NCBI RefSeq assembly: GCF_003024155.1
Contig: NZ_CP028136.1
Span: 372,001-436,000 of the forward strand
Source: Christiangramia fulva
Lineage (GTDB): Bacteria > Bacteroidota > Bacteroidia > Flavobacteriales > Flavobacteriaceae
DNA: 64,000 nucleotides
Direction of reading: 5' to 3'
In this document: piece by piece, positions 55,609 through 64,000 of the stretch
Numbering within the stretch: the first letter of the stretch is position 1
How the letters are laid out: each line of letters starts with the position of its first letter
The notes under the pieces: model-generated
The model's database searches: none
What the model was told of the DNA's origin: nothing
The model's input: the letters and a program-made list of their open reading frames with translations, nothing else
Program-made: the position numbers and the translations under genes

Positions 55609-58600
55609 ATGAAAACAAAGTTAAGTAGTATTTTAACGCTATTACTGGCGTTTGTTGTGCAAATTACTTTTGCGCAAAACCAACGAACGATTACCGGGAC
55701 GGTAACGGATGCCGAAGGGTTACCGCTGCCAGGGGTGAACGTTATAATTAAAGGGACCACACAAGGTACCCAAACAAATTTTGATGGGAATTATTTTATA
55801 GAGGCATCGCAAGGAGATGTCTTAGTATTCTCATTTATAGGTTACGAAACTGCACAATACACAGTAGGGACTACTGAAAGTGACAGAATAGACGTGACCA
55901 TGAGTCCCAGTGCTTCTGAACTTGAAGAAGTAGTAGTGACTGCACTAGGTATTTCAGATAGAAATGCACGTGAGGTGGTGTATGCTAACCAAACCGTAAA
56001 TTCTGAAGAATTAAATTCGACTCCTAGCAAAAATGCATTAGAAGCATTAAGAGGTAAAGCAGCAGGTGTAAAACTCTCAACCGGTTCAGGTTCTGTAGGC
56101 TCATCTACAAGAATTGTACTTAGAGGAGAAGGGTCTCTTACGGGAAATAACAACGCCCTTATCATTGTTGATGGGGTTGCAATTGACAACTCTGCAACTT
56201 CTGGGGGCGCTGGATCTTCAAGTACTGGGTACGCAGATTATGGTAACCGATTCAATGACATCAACCCTGATAACATCGAATCTGTAACAATTCTTAAAGG
56301 TCCTTCTGCCACATCTCTTTATGGATCACGTGGAGCTTCCGGGGTTGTTCTTATTACTACCAAATCTGGAAAGAAAGGTGAAAAAATGAGAATCAACTAC
56401 AATGGTTCAACATCTATGGAGACTGCGATCATTAATTTGCAAAGACAGAGCACTTATGGGCAGGGCTATGATAATGCTAGTTTGGATTCTGGAGAAAACT
56501 GGTCCTGGGGACCAACACTTGACGGTGTGGTTAGACCATGGACTAGCCCAATCGACTCTGATGGAGATGGAGCATTAGAAGCTTTAATAAGACCTTATAG
56601 TGCTGTTCCCAACCAATTACAAAACTTTTTCAATACCGGATATACTTTATCTAACACTATAAGTTTATCTGGTGCGAAAGAAGGTTTTACATATTTCGCC
56701 TCTTATGGTAATACAGATCAATCGGGTATTTTAGACAATACATATTACAAAAGAGATAACCTTAGCTTTAATGCTTCTGCTCAACTAAGCGACAAACTCA
56801 AATCAGACTTCAAAATTTCTTATGCCAATGTGAGAGAAAATACGGCACAGGAAGGTTCCAGACCCTTTGAAGGAAATAATGCGTACGCTATGGTTGTACA
56901 ATCTCCTGTAAATATTCCTTTTTCGGAGTTGAAAGACTATAAAAGCCCATTTCATGATATCAACGGTTATTGGGGATCTTATTCTTCCGTTAACCCTTAT
57001 TATATCTTAAATGAATATGGAAACGAGGCAAATATTGATAACTTCTTAGCTAATGCATCCCTGACATATAAACTTTTTGATGGCCTATCATTAAATGGAC
57101 GCTTTGGAGGTAATATTGTGAATACTCAAACCGATACCTGGACTCCAACATTCACTCCAGCTCAGCAATTAATTTGGACAAATGGTTTGGAGATTGGTAC
57201 TCGTAACTCAAAACATAACTCGCTTGGCGAATATGTAAACTACAATAATAAGACGCTAAACCTTGATGCAACTGTTTCAGCAAACTATAATAAGCAGTTA
57301 AGTGATGATTTTGAACTTTCGGCATCAGCAGGTTTTAATTACTTCTCAAGAGAGAATAAATCTTTAACAGGTAGTTCTGTAGGAGGCCTTGTAGTTAGCG
57401 GTGTATACAACCTATCCAACAGTGTCCAATCACCTACCTCTAGCATGTATAGAAGTAGATATAGAATTTACGGTGCTTTGGCAAACGCAAGTATTGGCTA
57501 TAAAAACGCTGCGTTTTTAGAGCTTTCGGCAAGAAATGACTGGTCTTCCACTCTTCCAGCAGGTAATAATTCTTTCTTGTATGGTGCCGTAGGTGCTTCT
57601 GTAATATTCACGGACCTTTTAAACATTGAAAATGACTTCTTAAATTATGGTAAATTAAGAGGAAGTTACGGTACATCAGGAAAGGATGCTGGTATATATT
57701 TACTAAATTCCTATTTCATAGGAAATCCTACCATTGTAGGCCTAGGAGATTATGCACTGTTCTTCCCTAAAAATGGTGTTCCAGGTTTTACGCTCGGTAA
57801 TACTATTGGGAACCCGACACTTAGACCTGAATTAACAACTACTTATGAAGTAGGTGCTGATCTTGGCTTCTTTAGAGATATGATAACCTTATCATATACC
57901 TATTATAAATCTATTCATGATGATCAAATTGTAACTATCAACCTGCCAAGATCAACAGGTTTCTCTCAAACGGTAAGTAACATTGGTAGAATGACAAATA
58001 AAGGTCACGAAGCTACTTTAAGTATAAGACCTTTAAAAAATGTTATAGACGACTTAAATTTTGAACTTTTCGGTACTTTTTCTAAAAACGACAACGAGGT
58101 CGTAAATATTGCTGAAGATATCAGCGAATTAACTATAGGCGGACCTTTTGGAAATACTGGTGTATCTGTAGTTGCAAAAGAAGGTATGCCATTCGGAACG
58201 TTTAAAGGACTTGCACCTAAGACCAATGCTCAAGGACAAATTATAGTAGATCCTAACACTGGTTATCCGCTATATACAGATGAAGAAGTATACCTTGGAT
58301 CTTATCAACCTGATTACCTTTTAAGTTTTGGTACCAACGCCAATTACAAAGGATTTGGATTGAGAGTTTTAGTTGATATGAAAGAAGGTGGAGAATTCGT
58401 TTCCCAGTCAAAATATATGACTGAATTTAACGGAACTGCAATTAATACCACCATTTATAACAGAGAACCTTTCATTATACCAAACTCTGTAATACAAAAT
58501 GAAGATGGTACTTTTTCTGAAAATACTACCGCAATTACTGAACAGGATTTTTATACCAGTTACGATCCTGCTGCTTCTACTTATTTAATAGATGCCAGTT

Positions 58601-58845
58601 ATATCAAATTGCGAGAAGTAGAATTAAGTTACACTATACCTAAAACATTCCTGGAAAATACATTTATAACGAATGCGAGATTAGCAATTTATGGTAAAAA
58701 CCTTAAATTCTGGTTGCCAGGTGAAAATAAATACGCTGACCCTGAAGTAAACGGTCCAGCATTAACGGGTAATGCACAGGGTATTGAGACAACTCAAACA
58801 CCAACTTCAAGGAGTTTGGGACTTAATGTACAATTGTCATTCTAA
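55609..58845 (+). CDS. SusC/RagA-type TonB-dependent outer-membrane transporter
   Basis: 1078 residues from the ATG at 55609, which begins a signal peptide (MKTKLSSILTLLLAFVVQIT..AQ). An open frame from a TTG ten codons earlier would spoil it and overlap the promoter. Domains in order: CarboxypepD_reg-like (about 27-100, TVTDAEGLPLPGVNVIIKGT), TonB plug (about 110-260, LEEVVVTALG, LRGKAAGVK, VDGVAID, ILKGPSATSLYGSRGASGVV), then a beta barrel to the C-terminal LGLNVQLSF. It imports a nutrient with the SusD partner encoded 10 bases downstream. The substrate is not evident; no carbohydrate-active enzyme is near. Confidence 0.95.
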   Translation: MKTKLSSILTLLLAFVVQITFAQNQRTITGTVTDAEGLPLPGVNVIIKGTTQGTQTNFDGNYFIEASQGDVLVFSFIGYETAQYTVGTTESDRIDVTMSPSASELEEVVVTALGISDRNAREVVYANQTVNSEELNSTPSKNALEALRGKAAGVKLSTGSGSVGSSTRIVLRGEGSLTGNNNALIIVDGVAIDNSATSGGAGSSSTGYADYGNRFNDINPDNIESVTILKGPSATSLYGSRGASGVVLITTKSGKKGEKMRINYNGSTSMETAIINLQRQSTYGQGYDNASLDSGENWSWGPTLDGVVRPWTSPIDSDGDGALEALIRPYSAVPNQLQNFFNTGYTLSNTISLSGAKEGFTYFASYGNTDQSGILDNTYYKRDNLSFNASAQLSDKLKSDFKISYANVRENTAQEGSRPFEGNNAYAMVVQSPVNIPFSELKDYKSPFHDINGYWGSYSSVNPYYILNEYGNEANIDNFLANASLTYKLFDGLSLNGRFGGNIVNTQTDTWTPTFTPAQQLIWTNGLEIGTRNSKHNSLGEYVNYNNKTLNLDATVSANYNKQLSDDFELSASAGFNYFSRENKSLTGSSVGGLVVSGVYNLSNSVQSPTSSMYRSRYRIYGALANASIGYKNAAFLELSARNDWSSTLPAGNNSFLYGAVGASVIFTDLLNIENDFLNYGKLRGSYGTSGKDAGIYLLNSYFIGNPTIVGLGDYALFFPKNGVPGFTLGNTIGNPTLRPELTTTYEVGADLGFFRDMITLSYTYYKSIHDDQIVTINLPRSTGFSQTVSNIGRMTNKGHEATLSIRPLKNVIDDLNFELFGTFSKNDNEVVNIAEDISELTIGGPFGNTGVSVVAKEGMPFGTFKGLAPKTNAQGQIIVDPNTGYPLYTDEEVYLGSYQPDYLLSFGTNANYKGFGLRVLVDMKEGGEFVSQSKYMTEFNGTAINTTIYNREPFIIPNSVIQNEDGTFSENTTAITEQDFYTSYDPAASTYLIDASYIKLREVELSYTIPKTFLENTFITNARLAIYGKNLKFWLPGENKYADPEVNGPALTGNAQGIETTQTPTSRSLGLNVQLSF

Positions 58846-58855
58846 AAAAAATACG

Positions 58856-60319
58856 ATGAAAAACAATATTAAAATACTGCTTTTACTTTTATTAACTTTA
58901 AACTATTCATGTTCGGATAGCTTACAAGAAGTTAATGTAGATCCCAACACATTTCCCTCAGCGGGAGATGCCCAAGTTTTAAGTTCAGCAATCGGATTTC
59001 TGGGTTATGTTGTAGACACCGATTTGAATTATTCTGAATCTTTCCTTTGGAGTCAGTATTATACTTGGGGCCAAGGTGTTTCTATAGGGAATTCAGAAAG
59101 ATATGTTGCTCAGCCTGATGATTTTAACGGGTATTGGGCAAGAGCCTATGCCAATTGCTTGGCTGACCTTAACGCTATAACAAAAAACAGCTCCGCACCT
59201 GCTTATAGTGGAATTGCGAAAGTGTTAAAAGCTTATCTTTTTCAAGGTTTAGTTGATCATTTTGGTGACATTCCTTTTTCGGAAGCACTCGCAGGTGCTA
59301 TTGAAGATGGATCTATATTAGCTCCAAGTTTTGACGCCGCAGGATCTGCTGTTTACCCTGGCTTAGTTACTTTGCTAGACGAAGCTCTATCAGATTTAGA
59401 AAGAGCTGAAGATGGTGTTGTAGGGGAAGAGGATTTCATATATCAAGGAGACATCTCTAAATGGATTAAATTTGCTAATTCATTGAAATTAAGAGTTCTT
59501 ATGCGAACTTCAGAAACCGACCCTCAGGCTGCTGCCATTAAGGAGCTTATCGCTAACGGAACTTTTATTGAGACCGTTGCGGATATGCCATATATACCTT
59601 ATACTGGTGCATCAGGAGATCAAAACCCAATGTTTGCCAGAGCTGAATACGGGGTTGGTATGTTCTATTTTGCGAGCAACGCCACCCTGGATGTTCTTGA
59701 GTCTTTAGATGATCCAAGAGGTGAGGTCTTATATACTAAAGCTACTACTGGAAGTTTTGCCGGACAACTACACGGAATTGATCAAGGTACTATCAAGAAC
59801 GAACCTTTTACTGCACCTCCTACTGATTACAGTATGGCATCAGAGTATGCATATTCTGAAACCAACCCTGTAATTTTAATGAGTCCATGGGAAGTTTGGT
59901 TCTTGAGAGCTGAAGCGGCCGCCAGATATGATACAAGCGACGACGAAGAAATGGCTTTTGAGACGGCCATAGCACTTAACTTTAAGTATATGGGAATCGA
60001 AGATGAAGCATCCTCATATATCAACTCACTGAATTACTCAAGTTCTGATGCCCTGGTAGATCGTATAGACCAAATCGCAGTTCAAAAATGGATTTCATTG
60101 AACGGAACACAGGAAGATGAAGGTTGGATAGAAGCACGCAGGTTTGATAGACCTGAAAGCAGACTGTTTACCAATGGTATTTGGCAAACTCCGCCACTGT
60201 CTGTTCTTCCTAATGGTACATTTCCATCTGCTTGGTTATATCCAGAATCTGAAAGAAGTTTAAACCCAAACGCACCAGCTCAGAGGACTATAACCGATAA
60301 TATATTTTGGGATAACTAA
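58856..60319 (+). CDS. SusD/RagB-like nutrient-binding outer-membrane lipoprotein (SusD_like_2 type)
   Basis: 487 residues from the ATG at 58856, with a lipoprotein signal MKNNIKILLLLLLTLNYSC and lipidated Cys19. The frame is open 28 codons further upstream into susC, but that part is not a signal. LQEVNVDPNTFPSAGDAQVL is typical of the SusD_like_2 family, as are WSQYYTWGQG and VWFLRAEAAAR. Helical (TPR-like) fold that forms the lid over SusC. Substrate unknown. Confidence 0.92.
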   Translation: MKNNIKILLLLLLTLNYSCSDSLQEVNVDPNTFPSAGDAQVLSSAIGFLGYVVDTDLNYSESFLWSQYYTWGQGVSIGNSERYVAQPDDFNGYWARAYANCLADLNAITKNSSAPAYSGIAKVLKAYLFQGLVDHFGDIPFSEALAGAIEDGSILAPSFDAAGSAVYPGLVTLLDEALSDLERAEDGVVGEEDFIYQGDISKWIKFANSLKLRVLMRTSETDPQAAAIKELIANGTFIETVADMPYIPYTGASGDQNPMFARAEYGVGMFYFASNATLDVLESLDDPRGEVLYTKATTGSFAGQLHGIDQGTIKNEPFTAPPTDYSMASEYAYSETNPVILMSPWEVWFLRAEAAARYDTSDDEEMAFETAIALNFKYMGIEDEASSYINSLNYSSSDALVDRIDQIAVQKWISLNGTQEDEGWIEARRFDRPESRLFTNGIWQTPPLSVLPNGTFPSAWLYPESERSLNPNAPAQRTITDNIFWDN

Positions 60320-60330
60320 AAAAAATTAAA

Positions 60331-61071
60331 ATGAAAAACTACAGAATATTATTTTACACATTTGCAATCCTTGGATTGTTTTTGACTAGCTGTAATACAG
60401 ATGATGAGCCATTGGTTGCATCATCTGTCACTTACCTACCTAAGATCACTCTTGAGGGAAGTACTAAAATTACTTTGCCTTGTGATACTGAATCATATAC
60501 TGACCCGGGAGCAATAGCTGAGGCGGGTGGTCAAGAGATTGAACTAACTACATCAATTTCCGGTACTTATTTCGGTGGTAATACTATCGATGGTCCCGAT
60601 ATCTATAGTGTTGCTTATAGTGCCTTTAATGAAGATGGAATCCCGGCTACGGCTTTCAGAAGCGTTTATTGGCCTCCTTGTAATGGTGACCTGGTAAATA
60701 GTATTACAGGTGTATATGAAGCTGATGTTGTTAGAAATGGAAGCACATCTCCTCAGTATCAGGACCTGGGTCCTATTATGATCATTGATTTAGGGAATGG
60801 TGTTTACCAACTTTCTGATGCTATTGGTGGCTATTATGATTATGGAAGAGGATATGGTCCCGCCTATGCTGCCACAGGTATGACGGTAACTGCAAACAAT
60901 ATTGCAACTAATGATTTTACACTGGATGATACAACCGGAGTTGGTGCATTTGGAGGAACTTTAGAAATGGATTCATTTACAGTAAATCCAGCTGCCGGAA
61001 CTATTAAATTCAAAACATCTTGGGATGCCGGTTATGTATTCGAAGTAACTTTAACTCAGGTACAACAATAA
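60331..61071 (+). CDS. Surface lipoprotein, DUF5012 / BT_2262-like
   Basis: 246 residues with a lipoprotein signal (MKNYRILFYTFAILGLFLTSC, Cys21 lipidated). A first Ig-like domain (about 35-110; ITLEGSTKITLPCDTESYTD, PGAIAEAGG) is followed by a second beta-rich domain (about 115-246). It matches the lipoproteins that commonly follow SusC/SusD_like_2 pairs. Possibly an extra surface-exposed ligand-binding subunit. The gap to susD is 11 bases. Confidence 0.8.
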   Translation: MKNYRILFYTFAILGLFLTSCNTDDEPLVASSVTYLPKITLEGSTKITLPCDTESYTDPGAIAEAGGQEIELTTSISGTYFGGNTIDGPDIYSVAYSAFNEDGIPATAFRSVYWPPCNGDLVNSITGVYEADVVRNGSTSPQYQDLGPIMIIDLGNGVYQLSDAIGGYYDYGRGYGPAYAATGMTVTANNIATNDFTLDDTTGVGAFGGTLEMDSFTVNPAAGTIKFKTSWDAGYVFEVTLTQVQQ

Positions 61072-61110
61072 TTTCTTTTTCTTAATTATTGTTCAAAAAA
61101 ATCGAAAAAA

Positions 61111-61632
61111 ATGAAAGATATAACAAAAAAATTAAGCTTTTTATTACTAGGTTTTGCTTTGATGAGCTCCCTTTTTTCCTGTGAGAATGATGATCCAGTT
61201 GCAGATCCCAGTAATATTGTTGTCGAAGACATCACAGGAGATTGGTGGGTAATAGCACTCGAACCTGATGGTGAAACTCCAGCGTATGGCGGAGATTACG
61301 TGCAATTCAGTACATATGCAACTGCAGCCAATAACACCAATTTTTGGCTGGATGATAATGACCTCTGGATGGAATTGAAAGCAAAAGTCTCCCTTGATCC
61401 CAGCACTCTTACTTTCTCTAGTGTGCCTGATACAGAAGAATTATATACTGGTGAAACAGTTACAATAACAAATGGTAAATTCACTAAAAACAGCTTTACT
61501 ACTCCTGGCAGTAATACAGTAGTAGATGAAATTCAATTTGAAGCAGAGTTTAGCTGGGACCCAGGAACTGTATATGTTTTCAAAGGATATGAAAGAACTG
61601 GAAAGGTGGCAGACGACAATCCACATTATTAA
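61111..61632 (+). CDS. Lipid-binding-hydrolase-like lipoprotein (PF12888 type)
   Basis: 173 residues, lipoprotein signal with Cys24 (MKDITKKLSFLLLGFALMSS..FSC). The mature part has ITGDWWVIALEPDGE, WLDDNDLWMELKAKV and FVFKG-type strands, which resemble the putative lipid-binding hydrolase family seen at the ends of SusCD operons. No catalytic triad is evident. Last gene before a strong terminator. It and its three upstream neighbours form one operon. Confidence 0.75.
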   Translation: MKDITKKLSFLLLGFALMSSLFSCENDDPVADPSNIVVEDITGDWWVIALEPDGETPAYGGDYVQFSTYATAANNTNFWLDDNDLWMELKAKVSLDPSTLTFSSVPDTEELYTGETVTITNGKFTKNSFTTPGSNTVVDEIQFEAEFSWDPGTVYVFKGYERTGKVADDNPHY

Positions 61633-61651
61633 TCCAAATTATGTTTATATA

Positions 61652-61683
61652 AAAAACCACCCGCCAATACGGGTGGTTTTTTT
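61652..61683 (+). terminator. Terminator of the SusC/SusD-like operon
   Basis: AAAAACCACCCG-CCAATA-CGGGTGGTTTTTTTATT: a 12-bp stem with a T-run, 20 bases after the last stop. A strong intrinsic terminator, also usable from the other strand. Confidence 0.92.
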
Positions 61684-61728
61684 ATTACCTAAATTTCAGG
61701 AAATAAACATTTGCACTACCTTTACCCC

Positions 61729-62466
61729 ATGCAGGAAACAACAAGAATTTTTGGAATAAGAGCAGTTATTGAGGCTATCGAAAGCGATAAAAGCATTGAA
61801 AAGATTTATGTTCAGAAAGGTCTTTCCGGATCGCTTTTCCATCAGCTTAATGAACATTTAAAAACAGGGAATTTTCCGGTTTCCTTTGTTCCCATAGAAA
61901 AACTCAACAAATTGAGTAAAGGAGGAAATCACCAGGGAGTGGTGGCTCAAATTTCTCCGGTTAATTTCGTGGAGCTTGAGCAACTGGTTACCAGGGTGAC
62001 CCAATCAAAAAAAGCTCCTTTATTCCTTCTCCTCGATGGAATTACCGATGTGCGTAATTTTGGTGCGATTATTAGAACCGCAGAATGTTGCGGCGTAGAT
62101 GGAATTATTTTTCCTGAAAAAGGTTCTGCACAGCTAAATGCCGACACCATAAAAACTTCAGCAGGAGCCGCATTTAAAGTTCCTTTATGTAAAGTCAACC
62201 ACATTAAAGACGCTATTTTTCACCTTCAGTCTTATAACATCAAAACAGTTGCGGCAACCGAAAAAACAAACGAGACCATTTATGCCCTGGATTTAAAACA
62301 ACCTGTTGCGATCATTATGGGAAATGAAGCTAAAGGAGTTTCTAATTCGGTTTTGAAATCGGTTGATTTTAAAGGAAAATTGCCGATGTTAGGTAGTATA
62401 GAATCGCTAAATGTATCAGTTGCATGTGGTGCCTTACTTTACGAAGTGGTTCGGCAAAGGCTTTAA
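61729..62466 (+). CDS. rlmB: 23S rRNA 2'-O-ribose methyltransferase RlmB (SpoU/TrmH family)
   Basis: Methylates the ribose of a guanosine in the 23S peptidyl-transferase region (G2251 in E. coli). 245 residues: an N-terminal substrate-binding domain (TRIFGIRAVIEAIESD) and the knotted SPOUT domain with motif 1 ITDVRNFGAIIRTAECCGVD, motif 2 IIMGNEAKGVS and motif 3 IESLNVSVACGALLYE. Start ATG at 61729; an in-frame TTG six codons earlier is less likely. It overlaps the convergent rhomboid gene by 4 bases. Confidence 0.93.
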   Translation: MQETTRIFGIRAVIEAIESDKSIEKIYVQKGLSGSLFHQLNEHLKTGNFPVSFVPIEKLNKLSKGGNHQGVVAQISPVNFVELEQLVTRVTQSKKAPLFLLLDGITDVRNFGAIIRTAECCGVDGIIFPEKGSAQLNADTIKTSAGAAFKVPLCKVNHIKDAIFHLQSYNIKTVAATEKTNETIYALDLKQPVAIIMGNEAKGVSNSVLKSVDFKGKLPMLGSIESLNVSVACGALLYEVVRQRL

Positions 62467-63200
62467 TCCTTTTTAGGTGTTTCTTTATAATGATATTGAA
62501 TCTTACTCTCTTCCTCATCTGAAGTATCATTTTCAGGCAGGTTTTCAATAAAATTTCCATTTTCATCAAAATGCCGCATAAAGAGATCATCAGCTTCATT
62601 ATAACCCGGTTTTTCCCATTCATATTTGGGAGTTGAAGCAATTCTTTTTCTGAAGATCAGCGATAATACAAAGCCAGAGATCAATCCGGACAAATGTCCT
62701 TCCCAGGAAATTTCAGGATCTATGGGTGTTACATACCAAACGAGGCCGCCATAAAGAAAGACCACCATCAGTGAAAGCGCAACCAGCCGATAGTATCGGG
62801 AAAAAATTCCTTTGAAAAATAAAAAGGAAGCCAGTAAATATATAATTCCGCTGGCACCAATATGATAAGCCGGTCTCCCGATCAACCATGTCAAAATGCC
62901 GGTAGAAAAAAATCCGATGACCAAAACCTTCCAGCTAATGGGCCTGTAGAAATAAAAAAGCGAAAGTGATAATACAAATAGCGGAATGGTATTATTAAAA
63001 AGATGCCGGATATCTGAATGAATAAAAGGTGAGAACAGTATCCCTCTTAATCCTTCAATGCTCCCCGGCTGGATCCCGAACCTGTTTAGATGAAATCCAA
63101 AACGCACCTCAGCCCAGAAAACAATCCATATAAGCAGAACGAACATCAAAGGATAGCCTATAGTTCCGGTACTAAAAACAAAAGGTGATGAAGCTTTCAA
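62463..63200 (-). CDS. Rhomboid family intramembrane serine protease
   Basis: 245 residues with six membrane helices and a long acidic cytoplasmic tail (about 195-245). Catalytic Ser117 in IGASGII and His169 in WEGHLSG make the dyad; HLFNN (66-70) supplies the oxyanion region. The tail is rich in Glu and Asp. It cleaves membrane proteins within the bilayer; targets are unknown. Confidence 0.92.
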   Translation of the reverse strand: MKASSPFVFSTGTIGYPLMFVLLIWIVFWAEVRFGFHLNRFGIQPGSIEGLRGILFSPFIHSDIRHLFNNTIPLFVLSLSLFYFYRPISWKVLVIGFFSTGILTWLIGRPAYHIGASGIIYLLASFLFFKGIFSRYYRLVALSLMVVFLYGGLVWYVTPIDPEISWEGHLSGLISGFVLSLIFRKRIASTPKYEWEKPGYNEADDLFMRHFDENGNFIENLPENDTSDEEESKIQYHYKETPKKD

Positions 63201-63278
63201 ATTCTCTTCAATTTTAATTAATATTACAAAAAACCATCCAAACTAAACCGGATGAAAAACTGTCATTAAAAGAATGCT

Positions 63279-64000
63279 ATGAATCAACCTCTGGCAGAAA
63301 GGTTAAGACCAAAAAGCCTTGATGATTATTTAAGTCAGAATCACCTAATTGGCAAAAACGGAATCCTAAAACAACAAATAAAACAGGGAATAATCCCTTC
63401 CATGATCTTCTGGGGCCCCCCCGGTGTAGGCAAAACCACCCTCGCCAATATTATTGCCAATGAAACCGACCGACCTTTTTTTACCCTAAGCGCCATTAGC
63501 AGCGGAGTTAAAGACGTAAGAGAAGTCATTGAGAAAGCTAAAAAAAGTGAAGGACTTTTTACTACTAAAAGTCCGATTCTTTTTATCGATGAGATCCATC
63601 GTTTTAGTAAATCTCAGCAGGACTCATTACTGGGAGCCGTTGAAAAGGGATGGGTAACCTTGATAGGAGCCACTACTGAAAATCCCAGTTTTGAAGTGAT
63701 TTCCGCACTTCTGTCCCGTTGCCAGGTTTATATTCTGAAACCCTTCAGCAAAGGAGATCTCACCGCCCTTCTCGAGAGAGCAATGAAAGAAGATAAAACC
63801 ATAGCTGCCAAAAAAGTAAAATTAAAAGAAACCGAAGCCCTCTTAAGGTTAAGCGGTGGTGACGCCCGGAAATTGCTGAATATTTTTGAACTTATCGTAA
63901 CCTCTGAACCTGAAAATACTGAAATCACCAATGATCTGGTTTTTCAAAAAGTCCAGCAGAATACTGTTTTATATGATAAAACCGGGGAACAGCATTATGA
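63279..64000 (+). CDS. rarA: Replication-associated recombination protein RarA/MgsA (cut by window edge)
   Basis: AAA+ ATPase of the clamp-loader clade that acts at stalled replication forks. 240 complete codons are present, no stop before the edge. [20 protein letters not shown] start, Walker [11 protein letters not shown] (45-54), Walker B FIDEIH (102-107), sensor 1 GATTENPSF and an SRCQVY box with a sensor-2 [12 protein letters not shown] at 63279 is preceded by an A-rich stretch. Not listed as a complete ORF because it is truncated. Confidence 0.95.
   Translation, partial: MNQPLAERLRPKSLDDYLSQNHLIGKNGILKQQIKQGIIPSMIFWGPPGVGKTTLANIIANETDRPFFTLSAISSGVKDVREVIEKAKKSEGLFTTKSPILFIDEIHRFSKSQQDSLLGAVEKGWVTLIGATTENPSFEVISALLSRCQVYILKPFSKGDLTALLERAMKEDKTIAAKKVKLKETEALLRLSGGDARKLLNIFELIVTSEPENTEITNDLVFQKVQQNTVLYDKTGEQHY

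Noticed and set aside
62369..62641. A 90-codon minus-strand frame overlapping the rhomboid and rlmB ends
   Set aside because: Out-of-frame shadow of the rhomboid tail; both real genes have family motifs through this stretch.

Overview
The window reads as the chromosome of a member of the Flavobacteriaceae (Bacteroidota), probably a marine one. The evidence is the gliding-motility genes gldB and gldC, a SusC/SusD-type outer-membrane uptake locus, the promoter consensus of the phylum (TTG, about 19 bases, TAnnTTTG) upstream of many genes, A-rich translation starts with few Shine-Dalgarno sequences, and many conserved protein families of that family. The exact genus (something near Gramella/Christiangramia, Salegentibacter or Zunongwangia) is a guess. 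I saw no rRNA, tRNA, CRISPR array, prophage or insertion sequence.

Layout. 1-8002 (minus): the division and cell-wall (dcw) cluster mraZ-rsmH-ftsL-ftsI-murE-mraY-murD-ftsW, with ftsW cut by the window edge. A three-box MraZ operator lies upstream of mraZ. 8293-9674 (plus): an alpha/beta hydrolase and the ribosome-assembly GTPase engB. 9676-11336 (minus): gldB-gldC and a small CxxC protein. 11439-12985 (plus): nadE and an atypical response regulator. 12978-17522 (minus): dnaG, whose zinc-site residues are replaced, preceded by an ECF sigma factor / membrane anti-sigma-like protein / outer-membrane protein operon. 17642-20389 (plus): a pseudouridine synthase, a VOC protein, an AI-2E family membrane protein and a DUF1232 protein. 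20480-25114 (minus): folD, a decayed four-helix-bundle gene, ffh and argS. 25214-28924: a conserved unknown, a small membrane protein, an SDR-type protein and a BCCT transporter. 28925-37887 (minus): two guanidino-group enzymes, gltA, a solitary glycogen synthase, eno, two tandem outer-membrane proteins and carA.

38004-55240 (minus) is one long str-S10-spc-alpha ribosomal array: rpsL-rpsG-fusA-rpsJ-rplCDWB-rpsS-rplV-rpsC-rplP-rpmC-rpsQ-rplNXE-rpsNH-rplFR-rpsE-rpmD-rplO-secY-infA-rpmJ-rpsMKD-rpoA-rplQ. It is driven by a textbook promoter upstream of rpsL. Non-coding gaps with hairpins before rplC, rpsH and rpmJ look like places where ribosomal proteins could feed back on translation, and the rpmJ gap also has a promoter-like -7 box.

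55609-61632 (plus) is a SusC/SusD-like uptake operon with two further lipoproteins, closed by a strong terminator. 61729-64000 holds rlmB, a rhomboid protease (minus) and the start of rarA, which runs off the end.

Most of the window is core housekeeping. The points most worth a second look are the primase without zinc ligands, the response regulator with Glu at the phosphorylation position, the MraZ boxes (one covering the mraZ start codon), the candidate ribosomal-protein leaders, the sigma/anti-sigma/outer-membrane operon of unknown signal, the decayed four-helix-bundle cassette with its CAGT-rich flanks, and two palindromic intergenic elements. I did not find a clearly new multi-gene defence or mobile system.
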